Shown: positions 1-7,361 of the stretch, in pieces
Position numbering within the stretch: position 1 is the first letter of the stretch
Layout of the letters: each line of letters opens with the position of its first letter
Position numbers and translations under genes: made by a program
Assembly: GCA_002345825.1 (NCBI GenBank)
Contig: DDWD01000169.1
Span: 1 to 27,124 of the forward strand
Reading direction: 5' to 3'
From: Bacteroidales bacterium UBA2295
Lineage (GTDB): Bacteria; Bacteroidota; Bacteroidia; Bacteroidales; Tenuifilaceae
DNA length: 27,124 nucleotides
Notes under the pieces: model-generated
Told to the model about the DNA's origin: nothing
Seen by the model: the letters and a program-made list of their open reading frames with translations, nothing else
Databases searched by the model: none

Positions 1-11
1 ACATTAATAAA

Positions 12-160
12 AGAGACTCCATATGCTGCATTAACTTTGACAAAGGTAGAGGTTTAAACCTATTTTGTGTATTAAGTACAGCATATTATTGAGTTAAAGC
101 CAGAGAGTATTTAGGGTAGAACCCATTATTACGGTTTTAGCCACTCAATGTGGAGCCTCT
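12..160 (+). ncRNA. Putative IS110 bridge RNA
   Basis: The 5' non-coding end folds by eye into a closed three-way junction. P1 pairs 12-20 with 152-160 (agagactcc/ggagcctct, one mismatch). P2 pairs 21-28 with 79-86 (atatgctg/cagcatat) and 31-34 with 72-75, and carries an internal loop capped by the hairpin 50-53/58-61. P3 pairs 88-93 with 144-149 (attgag/ctcaat) and 95-101 with 133-139, and carries an internal loop capped by 114-117/121-124 (gggt-aga-accc). Two stem-loops with internal loops, target-binding loop first and donor-binding loop second, is the architecture known for the IS621 bridge RNA. Candidate guides are 40-45 and 67-72 (target) and 104-110 and 126-131 (donor). RNA ends and promoter are not determined; I did not find a convincing promoter across a circular right-left junction. 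Confidence 0.6.
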
Positions 161-176
161 ATAAAATAGAAACGAG

Positions 177-1172
177 ATGGAACAAATTTATGGAATTGAC
201 CTGTCAAAAGAAAAGTTTGATGTAAGTTTTATGCAGGAGAATGATAAGCTGACGAATTTGGAAGTGAAAAACAAGTATTCGTCCATTTGTGATTTCCTTT
301 CTAATCTCAACAAAGAGAGTACTCTTTGTATTGAACACACAGGCATCTATGGTGATTTGCTGATCTTCCTGGCAAATAGCTATGGAATACGGATCTGTGC
401 TGTTCCTGGGTATGAGATAAAGCATAGCCTGGGCTTGCAGAAGGGGAAAAGCGATCAGCTGGATGCCAGCCGTATTCGGGAATATGGGGAACGGTTTGGG
501 GACAAGTTGAGGGATGCGGTTTTCCCATTGGAGAACTTACATGAATTAAGAGAACTTCACAGCATGCGTGAGCTACTGGTTAAGCAGCGAAAGATGCTAA
601 TTACGCACCTGAAGGAGAAAGGCCGCTCCCCTTTTCGGTCCATTCAGGCTAAAGCAATTTCCGATAGGGTCATGGATAGCCTTTACAGCCAGATCCGAGA
701 AATCGAAGCGCAAATACATGATATTATCCTTGCTGATGAAGCCCTGTTCGAAAACAGCCAGCTCATTGTCAGCATTAAGGGCATAGGCTCGGTTACAGCC
801 AATGAGCTAATCATTAAGACCCAGAACTTCAAGAAGATTCCGACGGCTCGGCAGGCATCCTCGTTTGCAGGAGTATGCCCTTTCCCCGATAGCAGTGGGA
901 AAATGGTTAGGAAGTCAAAGGTGAGCAGAATGAGTGATACGTCCCTAAAGACATTATTGTTCTTGTGTGCGGCCAGCGCAATACAATACAACAAGGATAT
1001 AAAGCACTACTATGAGAGGAAGATATATGAAGGCAAACCAAAACATCTAGCCCTTAATAACGTCGCAAATAAGCTATTAAGGACCGTGTATGCTCTCGTT
1101 GAATCCAGACAAATGTATGATCCGAATTACATTTGCCTGGATCCCAGAAATGTTGATAAAATTGTGGCGTAA
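177..1172 (+). CDS. IS110-family RNA-guided transposase/recombinase
   Basis: 331 residues. The N-terminal DEDD_Tnp_IS110 (RuvC-like) domain shows GIDLSK with D8, CIEHTG with E54, and KSDQLDA with D94 and D97, which together form the acidic tetrad. The C-terminal Transposase_20 domain shows the helix-hairpin-helix-like SIKGIGSVTA (about 200-209) and FAGVCPFPDSSGK, where S240/S241 is the expected nucleophilic serine, followed by the basic stretch typical of the family. Length is usual for IS110 enzymes and no residue of the active site is missing, so the protein looks functional. Known members excise the element as a circle and insert it at targets chosen by a bridge RNA. The ATG at 177 lies 16 nt after the last paired base of the putative RNA and has no Shine-Dalgarno sequence, so the RNA fold could also limit transposase translation. 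Confidence 0.95.
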   Translation: MEQIYGIDLSKEKFDVSFMQENDKLTNLEVKNKYSSICDFLSNLNKESTLCIEHTGIYGDLLIFLANSYGIRICAVPGYEIKHSLGLQKGKSDQLDASRIREYGERFGDKLRDAVFPLENLHELRELHSMRELLVKQRKMLITHLKEKGRSPFRSIQAKAISDRVMDSLYSQIREIEAQIHDIILADEALFENSQLIVSIKGIGSVTANELIIKTQNFKKIPTARQASSFAGVCPFPDSSGKMVRKSKVSRMSDTSLKTLLFLCAASAIQYNKDIKHYYERKIYEGKPKHLALNNVANKLLRTVYALVESRQMYDPNYICLDPRNVDKIVA

Positions 1173-1204
1173 AGATTTGTTTTATTCAGAGTATACACTA
1201 AGGA

Positions 1205-1225
1205 GTCACGCAGGGTCACAAAGAT
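1205..1225. repeat. Imperfect CACAAAG-type direct repeat, left copy
   Basis: These 21 bases match 1728-1748 at 17 of 21 positions, in the same orientation, so the two copies bracket the GxxExxY gene. The sequence just to the left (1195-1203, acactaagg) occurs again in inverted orientation at 1765-1773. Degenerate repeats of the CACAAAG / CACTAAGG kind next to GxxExxY genes are a recurrent sight in Bacteroidota and other phyla (general knowledge); their role is unknown. Confidence 0.6.
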
Positions 1226-1605
1226 TATAGAATAACGCGTTTAATGCCATTCTTGAGTGACGTTACATAAAAATTTAACAAAAGTCCTAGCTTGTAATTG
1301 CCTAGTCTAAGATATGTTAATACTTGCGCTAGGTGAACATCAGTAAAGCAATCGGCTGTTTTTAATTCTATAACCACTTTGTTGTTAACTAGAAGATCGA
1401 TTCTGTACCCGTGATCCAACTTAATGTCTTTGTAAACAACAGGCACAGGTTTTTCTCTTTGGACAGAAAGACCTGCTTTGACCAATTCGTAGTATAAACA
1501 TTCCTTGTATGCAGATTCTAGTAGCCCAGGACCTAACTGTTTGTGAACTTCTATGGCACACCCAATGATTATATTGGATATTTCGTTTTCGGTTAGGTTC
1601 TCCAT
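1225..1605 (-). CDS. GxxExxY protein (PDDEXK_3-like)
   Basis: 126 residues, the usual length for this family (TIGR04256/PF13366). The naming motif is GLLESAY, G27-E30-Y33. The PD-(D/E)XK nuclease-like core is visible as GYRIDLLV (D70) followed by VVIELKTA (E80, K82). The biochemical activity of the family is not established; the fold suggests a nuclease or a derivative of one. The start ATG at 1605 gives the standard N-terminus (ENEISNIIIGCAIEVHKQLGPG). The gene stands alone, bracketed by degenerate CACAAAG repeats, with an IS110 element immediately downstream on the other strand. This fits the family's tendency to occur as a small self-contained cassette. There is no signal peptide or membrane segment. 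Confidence is high for the family and low for function. Confidence 0.9.
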   Translation of the reverse strand: MENLTENEISNIIIGCAIEVHKQLGPGLLESAYKECLYYELVKAGLSVQREKPVPVVYKDIKLDHGYRIDLLVNNKVVIELKTADCFTDVHLAQVLTYLRLGNYKLGLLLNFYVTSLKNGIKRVIL

Positions 1606-1620
1606 AATTGTGATTTAAGA

Positions 1621-1664
1621 TTACACAAAAAACACAAAGGTTTCACAGAGTTACACAAAAAACA
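1621..1664. repeat. Short direct repeat ttacacaaaaaaca (two copies)
   Basis: The 14-mer at 1621-1634 recurs exactly at 1651-1664, separated by a CACAAAGG..CACAGAG stretch. It lies directly upstream of the GxxExxY start codon. Confidence 0.7.
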
Positions 1665-1727
1665 TCTTAGTGGTTTAGTATTCAAGTTACACGAAACACA
1701 CACCTCTCTGCCTACAGGCCGGAAGGA

Positions 1728-1805
1728 TACACGAAGGGGCACAAAGATAAATACCGAAATTCTTCCTTAGTGTCTTTTGTGCCTTCTTTGAGACCTTTGT
1801 GTCCA
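1728..1805. repeat. CACAAAG repeat, right copy, with adjacent inverted copy
   Basis: 1728-1748 is the right-hand partner of the repeat at 1205-1225. It is followed by an inverted relative at about 1765-1801 (ccttagtgt, then cttttgtgccttctttg), so the two could form an imperfect hairpin in RNA or DNA. It lies between the 3' end of the dehydrogenase gene and the GxxExxY gene and could serve as a terminator for the former, though there is no clean GC stem plus T tract. Confidence 0.5.
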
Positions 1806-1811
1806 AAATTT

Positions 1812-3212
1812 CTAATACGCCTTTCCAATAGCCTTAACCTTAAACCCAATTTTTATCAGCTCTTTATGATTTAAAATATTTCGTCCATCGAAGATGTGGG
1901 CTGGTTTTAGCATATTGTCGTAAATGCGCTGCCAGTCGTATGTTTTAAACTCGTCCCACTCGGTCAGCACGGCTATGGCGTGAGCACCTTTGGCCGCTTC
2001 GTAAGGATCGGTGCAAACTGAGAGTAGCTCCTCGTTCTCCTTCTCGGTGCGGGTGTTAAGGTAGTTAAGGTCAGCATACATTTGTTGTGGCCTTACCTTT
2101 GGATCGTACACGTGAATTGATCCTTGGTCGTCGAGCAGATGATCAGCAACATAAATGGCAGCCGATTCGCGGGTGTCGTTGGTGTCCTTTTTAAATGCCC
2201 ATCCAAAGAAAGCAATCTTTTTACCAGAGATGGTGTTGTTAAGGGTTGCTATTATACTATCGGCAAAGCGACGCTTCTGGTAATCGTTTAGTATGATAAC
2301 CTGTTCCCAGTAATCGGCCACCTCTTGCAAGCCAAGGCTACGGCAGATGTAAACCAGGTTAAGAATATCTTTTTGGAAGCATGAGCCTCCAAAACCAACC
2401 GACGATTTAAGAAACTTTGGCCCAATGCGGCTATCGCTGCCAATGGCGCGGGCCACCTCGTCGATATCGGCCTCGGTGCTTTCGCACAGGGCGCTAAGGG
2501 CATTAATTGATGAAACGCGTTGTGCAAGGAATGCGTTGGCAGTTAGTTTAGATAATTCCGATGACCATACGTTGGTTTGCAGGATGCGTTCCTTTGGAAG
2601 CCAATGGGCGTAAATATCGGTAAGGGCATTCATGGCCTCGCGACCTTCGGCTGTAGCTATATCGCCACCAATTAGTACGCGGTCGGCATTGTGTAAATCG
2701 TCAATGGCTGTTCCCTCGGCCAAAAATTCGGGGTTCGAAAGTATTTGAAATTGAACCTTGCCCCCTACATTATCGAGAATCTTTTTTATGGCCTGAGCTG
2801 TACGAACGGGAAGAGTTGATTTCTCCACTACAATTTTATCCTCAGTTGCCACCTCAGCAATTTGACGGGCGCAAAGTTCAACGTACTTTAGGTCGGCAGC
2901 CATTCCCTTGCCCTTACCATAGGTTTTGGTAGGGGTGTTAACCGATATAAAAATCATTTGGGCATCGCGAATACCCTTTTCAATGTCGGTTGAGAAGAAA
3001 AGGTTTCGGCCACGGGCTTCAGCCACAACCTCTTTTAGACCTGGCTCAAATATGGGGAGTTTATCCAGATCCTTATCGTTCCAATCGGCAATTCGCTGAG
3101 GATTTATATCAACAACATTAACAGTGATCTCGGGGCATTTTTGGGCAATAACAGCCATGGTGGGGCCACCAACGTAACCTGCACCAATGCAGCAAATGTT
3201 TTTAATAGTCAT
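1812..3212 (-). CDS. ugd: UDP-glucose 6-dehydrogenase, animal-type
   Basis: 466 residues. It oxidises UDP-glucose to UDP-glucuronate with 2 NAD+ in the cytoplasm, supplying precursor for acidic exopolysaccharide or capsule. The NAD fold begins with CCIGAGYVGG (residues 7-16). The central domain has PEFLAEGT (161-168) and K222/N226 in SKLTANAF. The catalytic thiol is C278 in GFGGSC. The C-terminal domain has FKKDTNDTRES. The sequence follows metazoan UGDH almost block for block (CCIGAGYVGGPT, VNTPTKTYG, WSSELSKLTANAFLAQR), and the key residues are offset by +2 from the human enzyme. It is longer than the roughly 390-440-residue bacterial RkpK/TuaD type. The gene starts 4 nt after the stop of the SLBB export gene, so the two form one operon, with export protein first. 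Confidence 0.96.
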   Translation of the reverse strand: MTIKNICCIGAGYVGGPTMAVIAQKCPEITVNVVDINPQRIADWNDKDLDKLPIFEPGLKEVVAEARGRNLFFSTDIEKGIRDAQMIFISVNTPTKTYGKGKGMAADLKYVELCARQIAEVATEDKIVVEKSTLPVRTAQAIKKILDNVGGKVQFQILSNPEFLAEGTAIDDLHNADRVLIGGDIATAEGREAMNALTDIYAHWLPKERILQTNVWSSELSKLTANAFLAQRVSSINALSALCESTEADIDEVARAIGSDSRIGPKFLKSSVGFGGSCFQKDILNLVYICRSLGLQEVADYWEQVIILNDYQKRRFADSIIATLNNTISGKKIAFFGWAFKKDTNDTRESAAIYVADHLLDDQGSIHVYDPKVRPQQMYADLNYLNTRTEKENEELLSVCTDPYEAAKGAHAIAVLTEWDEFKTYDWQRIYDNMLKPAHIFDGRNILNHKELIKIGFKVKAIGKAY

Positions 3213-3216
3213 AGGG

Positions 3217-5670
3217 CTATTTAGCTAGTTGATTTATAATTGAAATAGTTACTAGAGCAATAGATGAAAGTGATGAGCTGATTGCTAAGGTTTCTTGAAG
3301 CGAAACGCCATCGCGTTCGGGTTTTGTGGGTACAACTATCTCTGCACCGGGTTCAATCTTGGGATAAACCCTAAAGAATATAAAGTTTCGGGTTTTGTTT
3401 ACCGATCCATTAGCGTAAACAACAAAAACTTTACTCTTTCTGGCGTTGTCGGTAAAACCACCGGCATGGGCTACGTATCTTCTTAGGGTAACGTTTCTCA
3501 AATATCGAGTAGTTACTGGATTTAGCAGTTCGCCGCTAAGCCTAACCGTTTGTAACTGTTGAGGTACCCTAAGTATATCACCTTCGACAAGTAGAAGATC
3601 CTCGTTGCTTTTTGGGTTTTTAAGAATTTTTTCCAGATTGATGCCAATGGGCTGGTGCGAGTTGTTCATTTGTTCATCAATATTGGCATCAATTTCTAAA
3701 TTGTCACCCTCAAGTTCTTTTATTCTTTCGGCCTGCTCGCGTTGTGTGTCATCAATTTTGCGGAGCAGAGTAGCTCCCGGAAGATAAGCATCTGGTGTTA
3801 AACCACCTGCTCTGGCTACTAAGTCGGAAATGCGCTCGCCTTTCTGTGCAATGGCATAACTGCCAGGGAATGTAAATTCGCCTTCTGCTTTGGCTAGTTC
3901 CTGCTTTTTGTAACCGGGTGATGTGCGTACAAATACGATATCGAATGGCTTTAACCTGAACGAAGAGCCTTCGTCGTTAACGGATAGATTTTCATCGATT
4001 GGGAAGTTGAATACTTCAGATATTGTTTCACTCGATTCGGTGGCCGCTCTGTTTTGTACTCTCCGCGCTACCTCTACCATTGCCAAAGAAGCAGAATGCT
4101 TTAGACCACCCGCTTTGCGAATGAGTTCTCCTAAACTTATATTATCGGCATAAGGAAATGAACCGGGTTTTTGTACCTCACCAACAATATTTACGGTGCG
4201 TTCTTGCTTAAGTTCAAGGATTGAACTGATCAGTAGAAGATCTTCGCGTTTTAGCTGCAGATCCATAGCTGGATTTTCCAAAATTGCTTTCAGATCAACG
4301 TCAATAACTTCCACCTCAAGGTTTTCGCGCAACCTGTAAATCGAGGCTCTACTGGTGAAAGCATCCTCCCTAAGGCCTTCGGCTTTATTTATTAGATCGG
4401 TTAGAGTCATTCCTTCTTTTAAAGCGTATTCACCTTCGCGGAATACTGCACCACGAATAGTAACACGATTTTCGTAGCGTTCAAGGATTTTGCCAACCTT
4501 AAGGACATCACCATTCTTCATAAGGAATGAGGAGAAAAGGTCGGAATCAACGTTAAGTAAGCGACGCTCACTCTCGGTTTTGCGATTAACAACCAGACTT
4601 TTATGGAATGCTGACGAAGTGTAACCTCCTGCATAGCTTATAAGATCGCTTAACGTTTCATTTTCCCTAAGTTCATATATTGCTGGCCTTATAACTTCAC
4701 CTGATAGCATAACCCGATTTTTGTAGGGGCCAATGAAAATCATATCTTCATCCTGTAACCTTATGTTTTGTGATGATTCGGCTTTTAGCAGGAAACTATA
4801 AAGATCAATATTGGCAATGGTATTGCCTGATCTGATGACTTTTACCTCGCGATATGTACCATTACCACCTGGGCCTCCAGCAAAGTAAAGGGCGTTAAAT
4901 ACGGTGGCAAAGGCGGGAAGGGTATATGTACCTGGCATAAAGGCCTCGCCAGCAATGGTTACCTTTATGCTTCGGATATTGCCTAAAGTTACTTGTGCAA
5001 ATGTGTTAGGAGATGCGCCTTTTAATCCTGAGTATATGGTGGAAAGTTTATTGATTATTAGCGAGGTAGCCCTCTCGACGGTCAACCCACTTACCTGTAT
5101 GGGGCCAAGTGAGGGGACGAAAATTTGTCCTTCGGGCGAAATTTTAAGTTTAAAAGAACTTTGGGAAGCACCCCAAACCTCGATATTCAAAACATCACCA
5201 GACCCTAGTTGATAATCAGGTGGAGTGGGAATATTGAGGCTAGGCTCGAACGTAAGATCTTTTCTTTTGAACAGGTTTGAGCCAAAGATATCAACATCAT
5301 CGAGTTGTGCCTGCGTTTGGACCTTGGTGTCGGTTGAGAATGATGCTTTGCGCTCATCAACATCGCCTTGTCCAACGGTTTTGTCCTCGCCCATTTCCAA
5401 TGCAGAAATTCTCTCCCTGAGTTTAAGGACCTCATCGTATGGCATTCCCCTAGATATGGCTTCGGCTTCCATTTCTGGTATAGACATACCTGTTGCCTTG
5501 GCACGCCCAATAAACTGCTTAACCTGCGCATCGGTTAAATCGTCGACATTTATGGAGCTAAAATCGATTTGATTGATGTTTAGCTGTTGTGCATTGATTT
5601 CGGGAGAGAAAGAAATGAGCAATGTTGATATCAGCAATAAGCGAAGAGAGGACTTTAAGACTTTTAGCAT
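3217..5670 (-). CDS. SLBB-domain polysaccharide export protein (Wza-like)
   Basis: 817 residues. The signal peptide 1-27 ends INAQQ with no lipobox Cys. A helical region of about 30-130 is followed by a Poly_export domain (about 148-226, PPDYQLGSGDVLNIEVWG). Six SLBB-type modules then begin near residues 235, 319, 401, 491, 592 and 707, each with a V.I.GEV..PG.Y start and an AGG end. A short coiled-coil-like acidic stretch (about 640-670) interrupts the series. The C-terminus ends in a hydrophobic helix (about 794-814). By family it forms the periplasmic/outer-membrane channel for capsule or exopolysaccharide export. Classical Wza is about 380 residues with fewer SLBB modules, so this is the long Bacteroidota form. 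It is co-transcribed with the downstream ugd. Translation starts at the ATG giving a perfect signal peptide. Confidence 0.93.
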   Translation of the reverse strand: MLKVLKSSLRLLLISTLLISFSPEINAQQLNINQIDFSSINVDDLTDAQVKQFIGRAKATGMSIPEMEAEAISRGMPYDEVLKLRERISALEMGEDKTVGQGDVDERKASFSTDTKVQTQAQLDDVDIFGSNLFKRKDLTFEPSLNIPTPPDYQLGSGDVLNIEVWGASQSSFKLKISPEGQIFVPSLGPIQVSGLTVERATSLIINKLSTIYSGLKGASPNTFAQVTLGNIRSIKVTIAGEAFMPGTYTLPAFATVFNALYFAGGPGGNGTYREVKVIRSGNTIANIDLYSFLLKAESSQNIRLQDEDMIFIGPYKNRVMLSGEVIRPAIYELRENETLSDLISYAGGYTSSAFHKSLVVNRKTESERRLLNVDSDLFSSFLMKNGDVLKVGKILERYENRVTIRGAVFREGEYALKEGMTLTDLINKAEGLREDAFTSRASIYRLRENLEVEVIDVDLKAILENPAMDLQLKREDLLLISSILELKQERTVNIVGEVQKPGSFPYADNISLGELIRKAGGLKHSASLAMVEVARRVQNRAATESSETISEVFNFPIDENLSVNDEGSSFRLKPFDIVFVRTSPGYKKQELAKAEGEFTFPGSYAIAQKGERISDLVARAGGLTPDAYLPGATLLRKIDDTQREQAERIKELEGDNLEIDANIDEQMNNSHQPIGINLEKILKNPKSNEDLLLVEGDILRVPQQLQTVRLSGELLNPVTTRYLRNVTLRRYVAHAGGFTDNARKSKVFVVYANGSVNKTRNFIFFRVYPKIEPGAEIVVPTKPERDGVSLQETLAISSSLSSIALVTISIINQLAK

Positions 5671-6170
5671 TTTGTATGTTTGATTTAAAATGTTTGTAAT
5701 CCTTGCTTTGTGTTGTTAAATTTGTAAAAAATCAATGGGCAATAAAACAATAATTGCTCCAAAACCAAAGGTTAAATATTCTCGAAAATCAACAACAACG
5801 ATATATGTTCATAACGCTTTGGATTTTAAATGATTGATAAACGAGGCACAAAAATAAGAAAAAACTTTGAGTTACTAATCGTTTCAAGTGATCCTGAGTG
5901 ACATCTGTGGCAAAATTTATTCAGTACATAATCACTTTTTTGTATTGAGTTAATGGCCAGAAATCTTTTTTAGCCTAGCTTTGAATCATCACAAAGTTAG
6001 AACGATGTGTTTAATAGATATCTTATTTTTTGTTAAAAAGTGACTTGTTTTTTCAAATCGTAGTGGTTGTTGTCAACAATTGTTGCAGTTTCGCTGTATA
6101 ACATAGTGCGTTTTTCATGAAAACTGCTAAGTCCCACTAAACTAGTAATCTGTAGATTTATTTTGTGTTT
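5671..6170. other. 500-bp AT-rich divergent intergenic region
   Basis: No gene is supported here. The region separates the leftward SLBB-ugd operon from the rightward membrane protein and must hold both promoters. TAnnTTTG-like boxes exist (rightward tagctttg at 5976-5983; leftward at 5849-5856 and 5992-5999), but none has a good upstream TTG at the right spacing, so I do not call a promoter. A small dyad (gcaat/attgc) lies near 5741-5758. Confidence 0.5.
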
Positions 6171-7256
6171 ATGCGAAGGAGAGTAAAACAGGAACCAACG
6201 GAAAACCCCCTGAGTAAAATTAAGTTGAGTCGAGTGATTCTCCCGATTGTAATTGGATTGGGTGTGGTGGGATATATGTTTTACAAAGAATTCGATCCCA
6301 ATGTTTTTACCTATGTAAGCCTTGCCAAATGGAGTTTTCTTTGGTTTGTGGTGGCTCTTGTACTTATGGCGTTCAGGGATGTTGGATATATTGTTCGATT
6401 ATTGATTCTCACTGAAGGCCAGCTCTCGCTTAGGCAGGCATTTCGGGTAGTAATGCTGTGGGAGTTCACCTCTGCTATTACACCCTCTGCTATTGGTGGT
6501 ACTAGCGTGGCCATACTATACATAAATAAGGAGGGCATTGGGGTAGGGCGAAGCTCAGCTATTGTGATGGCTACCTCACTCCTCGATGAGCTATACTTTT
6601 TGCTTATGTTCCCACTCCTTTTGGTTCTTGTGAAAGCTGAAGTGCTCTTTGGGGTGAACTTGACCAACGAAATTAATTTCGCTAACGAGCTGTTTACTTT
6701 TGCGCTTATTGGTTACTTGCTTAAACTGCTTTATGTGATTATTCTGTCGTATGGCCTTTTTTTCAATCCCAGAGGGCTCAAGTGGCTTATGCTGATGATT
6801 TTTAAGTTGCCTATTCTTAGGCGATGGAAGCATGGTGCCAACGATGCTGGAACTGAAATTATTGAGAACTCTAAAGAGTTTAAGACTAAACCCTTTGGTT
6901 TTTGGTTTAAATCGTTTTTGGCAACAGCTTTTTCTTGGACATCGCGCTACTGGGTGGTTAATGCATTGTTGTTAGCCTTTTTTGTGGTATCAGACCATGG
7001 TGTAATTTTTGCCCGTCAGCTGGTTATGTGGATTATGATGCTTGTTAGTCCAACCCCAGGTGGGAGTGGTTTTGCCGAGTATGTTTTTACACGTTTCCTT
7101 GGCGAGTTTATTCCTGTTGAACCAGCAATACTTGGAACCGTTGCTGTTGCAATGGCTTTTATATGGCGACTGGCCACCTACTATCCTTACCTTGTAATTG
7201 GTGCAATTATGCTACCTCGATGGATTAAGAGCAAATTTGGTAGCGAGAAGGTTTAA
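6171..7256 (+). CDS. Flippase-like integral membrane protein (UPF0104 / LPG_synthase_TM)
   Basis: About 361 residues with roughly eight hydrophobic segments. Family signature stretches are visible: EFTSAITPSAIGGTSVAILYI in the N-terminal half, and SPTPGGSGFAEYVF near the C-terminus. This is PF03706, the transmembrane part of lysylphosphatidylglycerol synthase, also found as stand-alone proteins of the AglD/UPF0104 group. No cytosolic aminoacyl-transferase domain is present, so lipid lysylation cannot be assumed; a role in lipid or glycolipid translocation is inference. An in-frame GTG at 6165 adds two residues, but I prefer the ATG at 6171, which begins MRRRVKQ, a positive N-terminus before the first helix. 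Transcription ends at the hairpin at 7308-7350. Confidence 0.85.
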   Translation: MRRRVKQEPTENPLSKIKLSRVILPIVIGLGVVGYMFYKEFDPNVFTYVSLAKWSFLWFVVALVLMAFRDVGYIVRLLILTEGQLSLRQAFRVVMLWEFTSAITPSAIGGTSVAILYINKEGIGVGRSSAIVMATSLLDELYFLLMFPLLLVLVKAEVLFGVNLTNEINFANELFTFALIGYLLKLLYVIILSYGLFFNPRGLKWLMLMIFKLPILRRWKHGANDAGTEIIENSKEFKTKPFGFWFKSFLATAFSWTSRYWVVNALLLAFFVVSDHGVIFARQLVMWIMMLVSPTPGGSGFAEYVFTRFLGEFIPVEPAILGTVAVAMAFIWRLATYYPYLVIGAIMLPRWIKSKFGSEKV

Positions 7257-7307
7257 ATGCTATGGCAAGCAGTGGTTGCAATGTATAGAGCAGGTTTGTT
7301 TGGTGGT

Positions 7308-7350
7308 AATTATAAAAAAAAAGGGGGACAAAACCCCTTGGATTATAATT
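7308..7350. terminator. Bidirectional terminator between convergent genes
   Basis: The inner stem aagggg/cccctt (7321-7326/7334-7339) has a 7-nt loop. It is extended by the outer dyad aattataa/ttataatt (7308-7315/7343-7350), which supplies A and T tracts on both strands. It lies between the stop codons of the flippase-like gene and purQ. Confidence 0.8.
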
Positions 7351-7361
7351 CCTGAATTTCC

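Larger units (their letters stand above)
3..1194 (+). mobile_element. IS110-family insertion sequence (IS110 group, bridge-RNA type)
   Basis: A single transposase gene is preceded by about 170 non-coding bases and followed by only a few tens of bases before the next gene, the layout of the IS110 group (long 5' end) rather than IS1111. There are no clear terminal inverted repeats, which is normal for the family. I place the ends from guide matches: the dinucleotide AT at 3-4 and at 1193-1194 would be the shared core. Bases 104-110 repeat the right end (1188-1194), and bases 126-131 are complementary to the left end (5-10). The window start is nearly coincident with the inferred left end, so the left flank cannot be checked here. 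The ends are inference; the family assignment is firm. Confidence 0.6.

Noticed and set aside
40..68. Extra stem acaaa/tttgt (40-44/64-68) in the first RNA arm
   Set aside because: It would close the internal loop that carries the candidate target guides; it may form in the free RNA but is not needed for the model.
683..994. Open frame on the minus strand inside the IS110 transposase
   Set aside because: It is a shadow of a clear transposase frame, with no family resemblance and no promoter.
1176..1179. TTTG near the IS right end as -33 of a junction promoter
   Set aside because: In a circular form the distance to any TAnnTTTG-like box in the left end is wrong, and no such box is present there.
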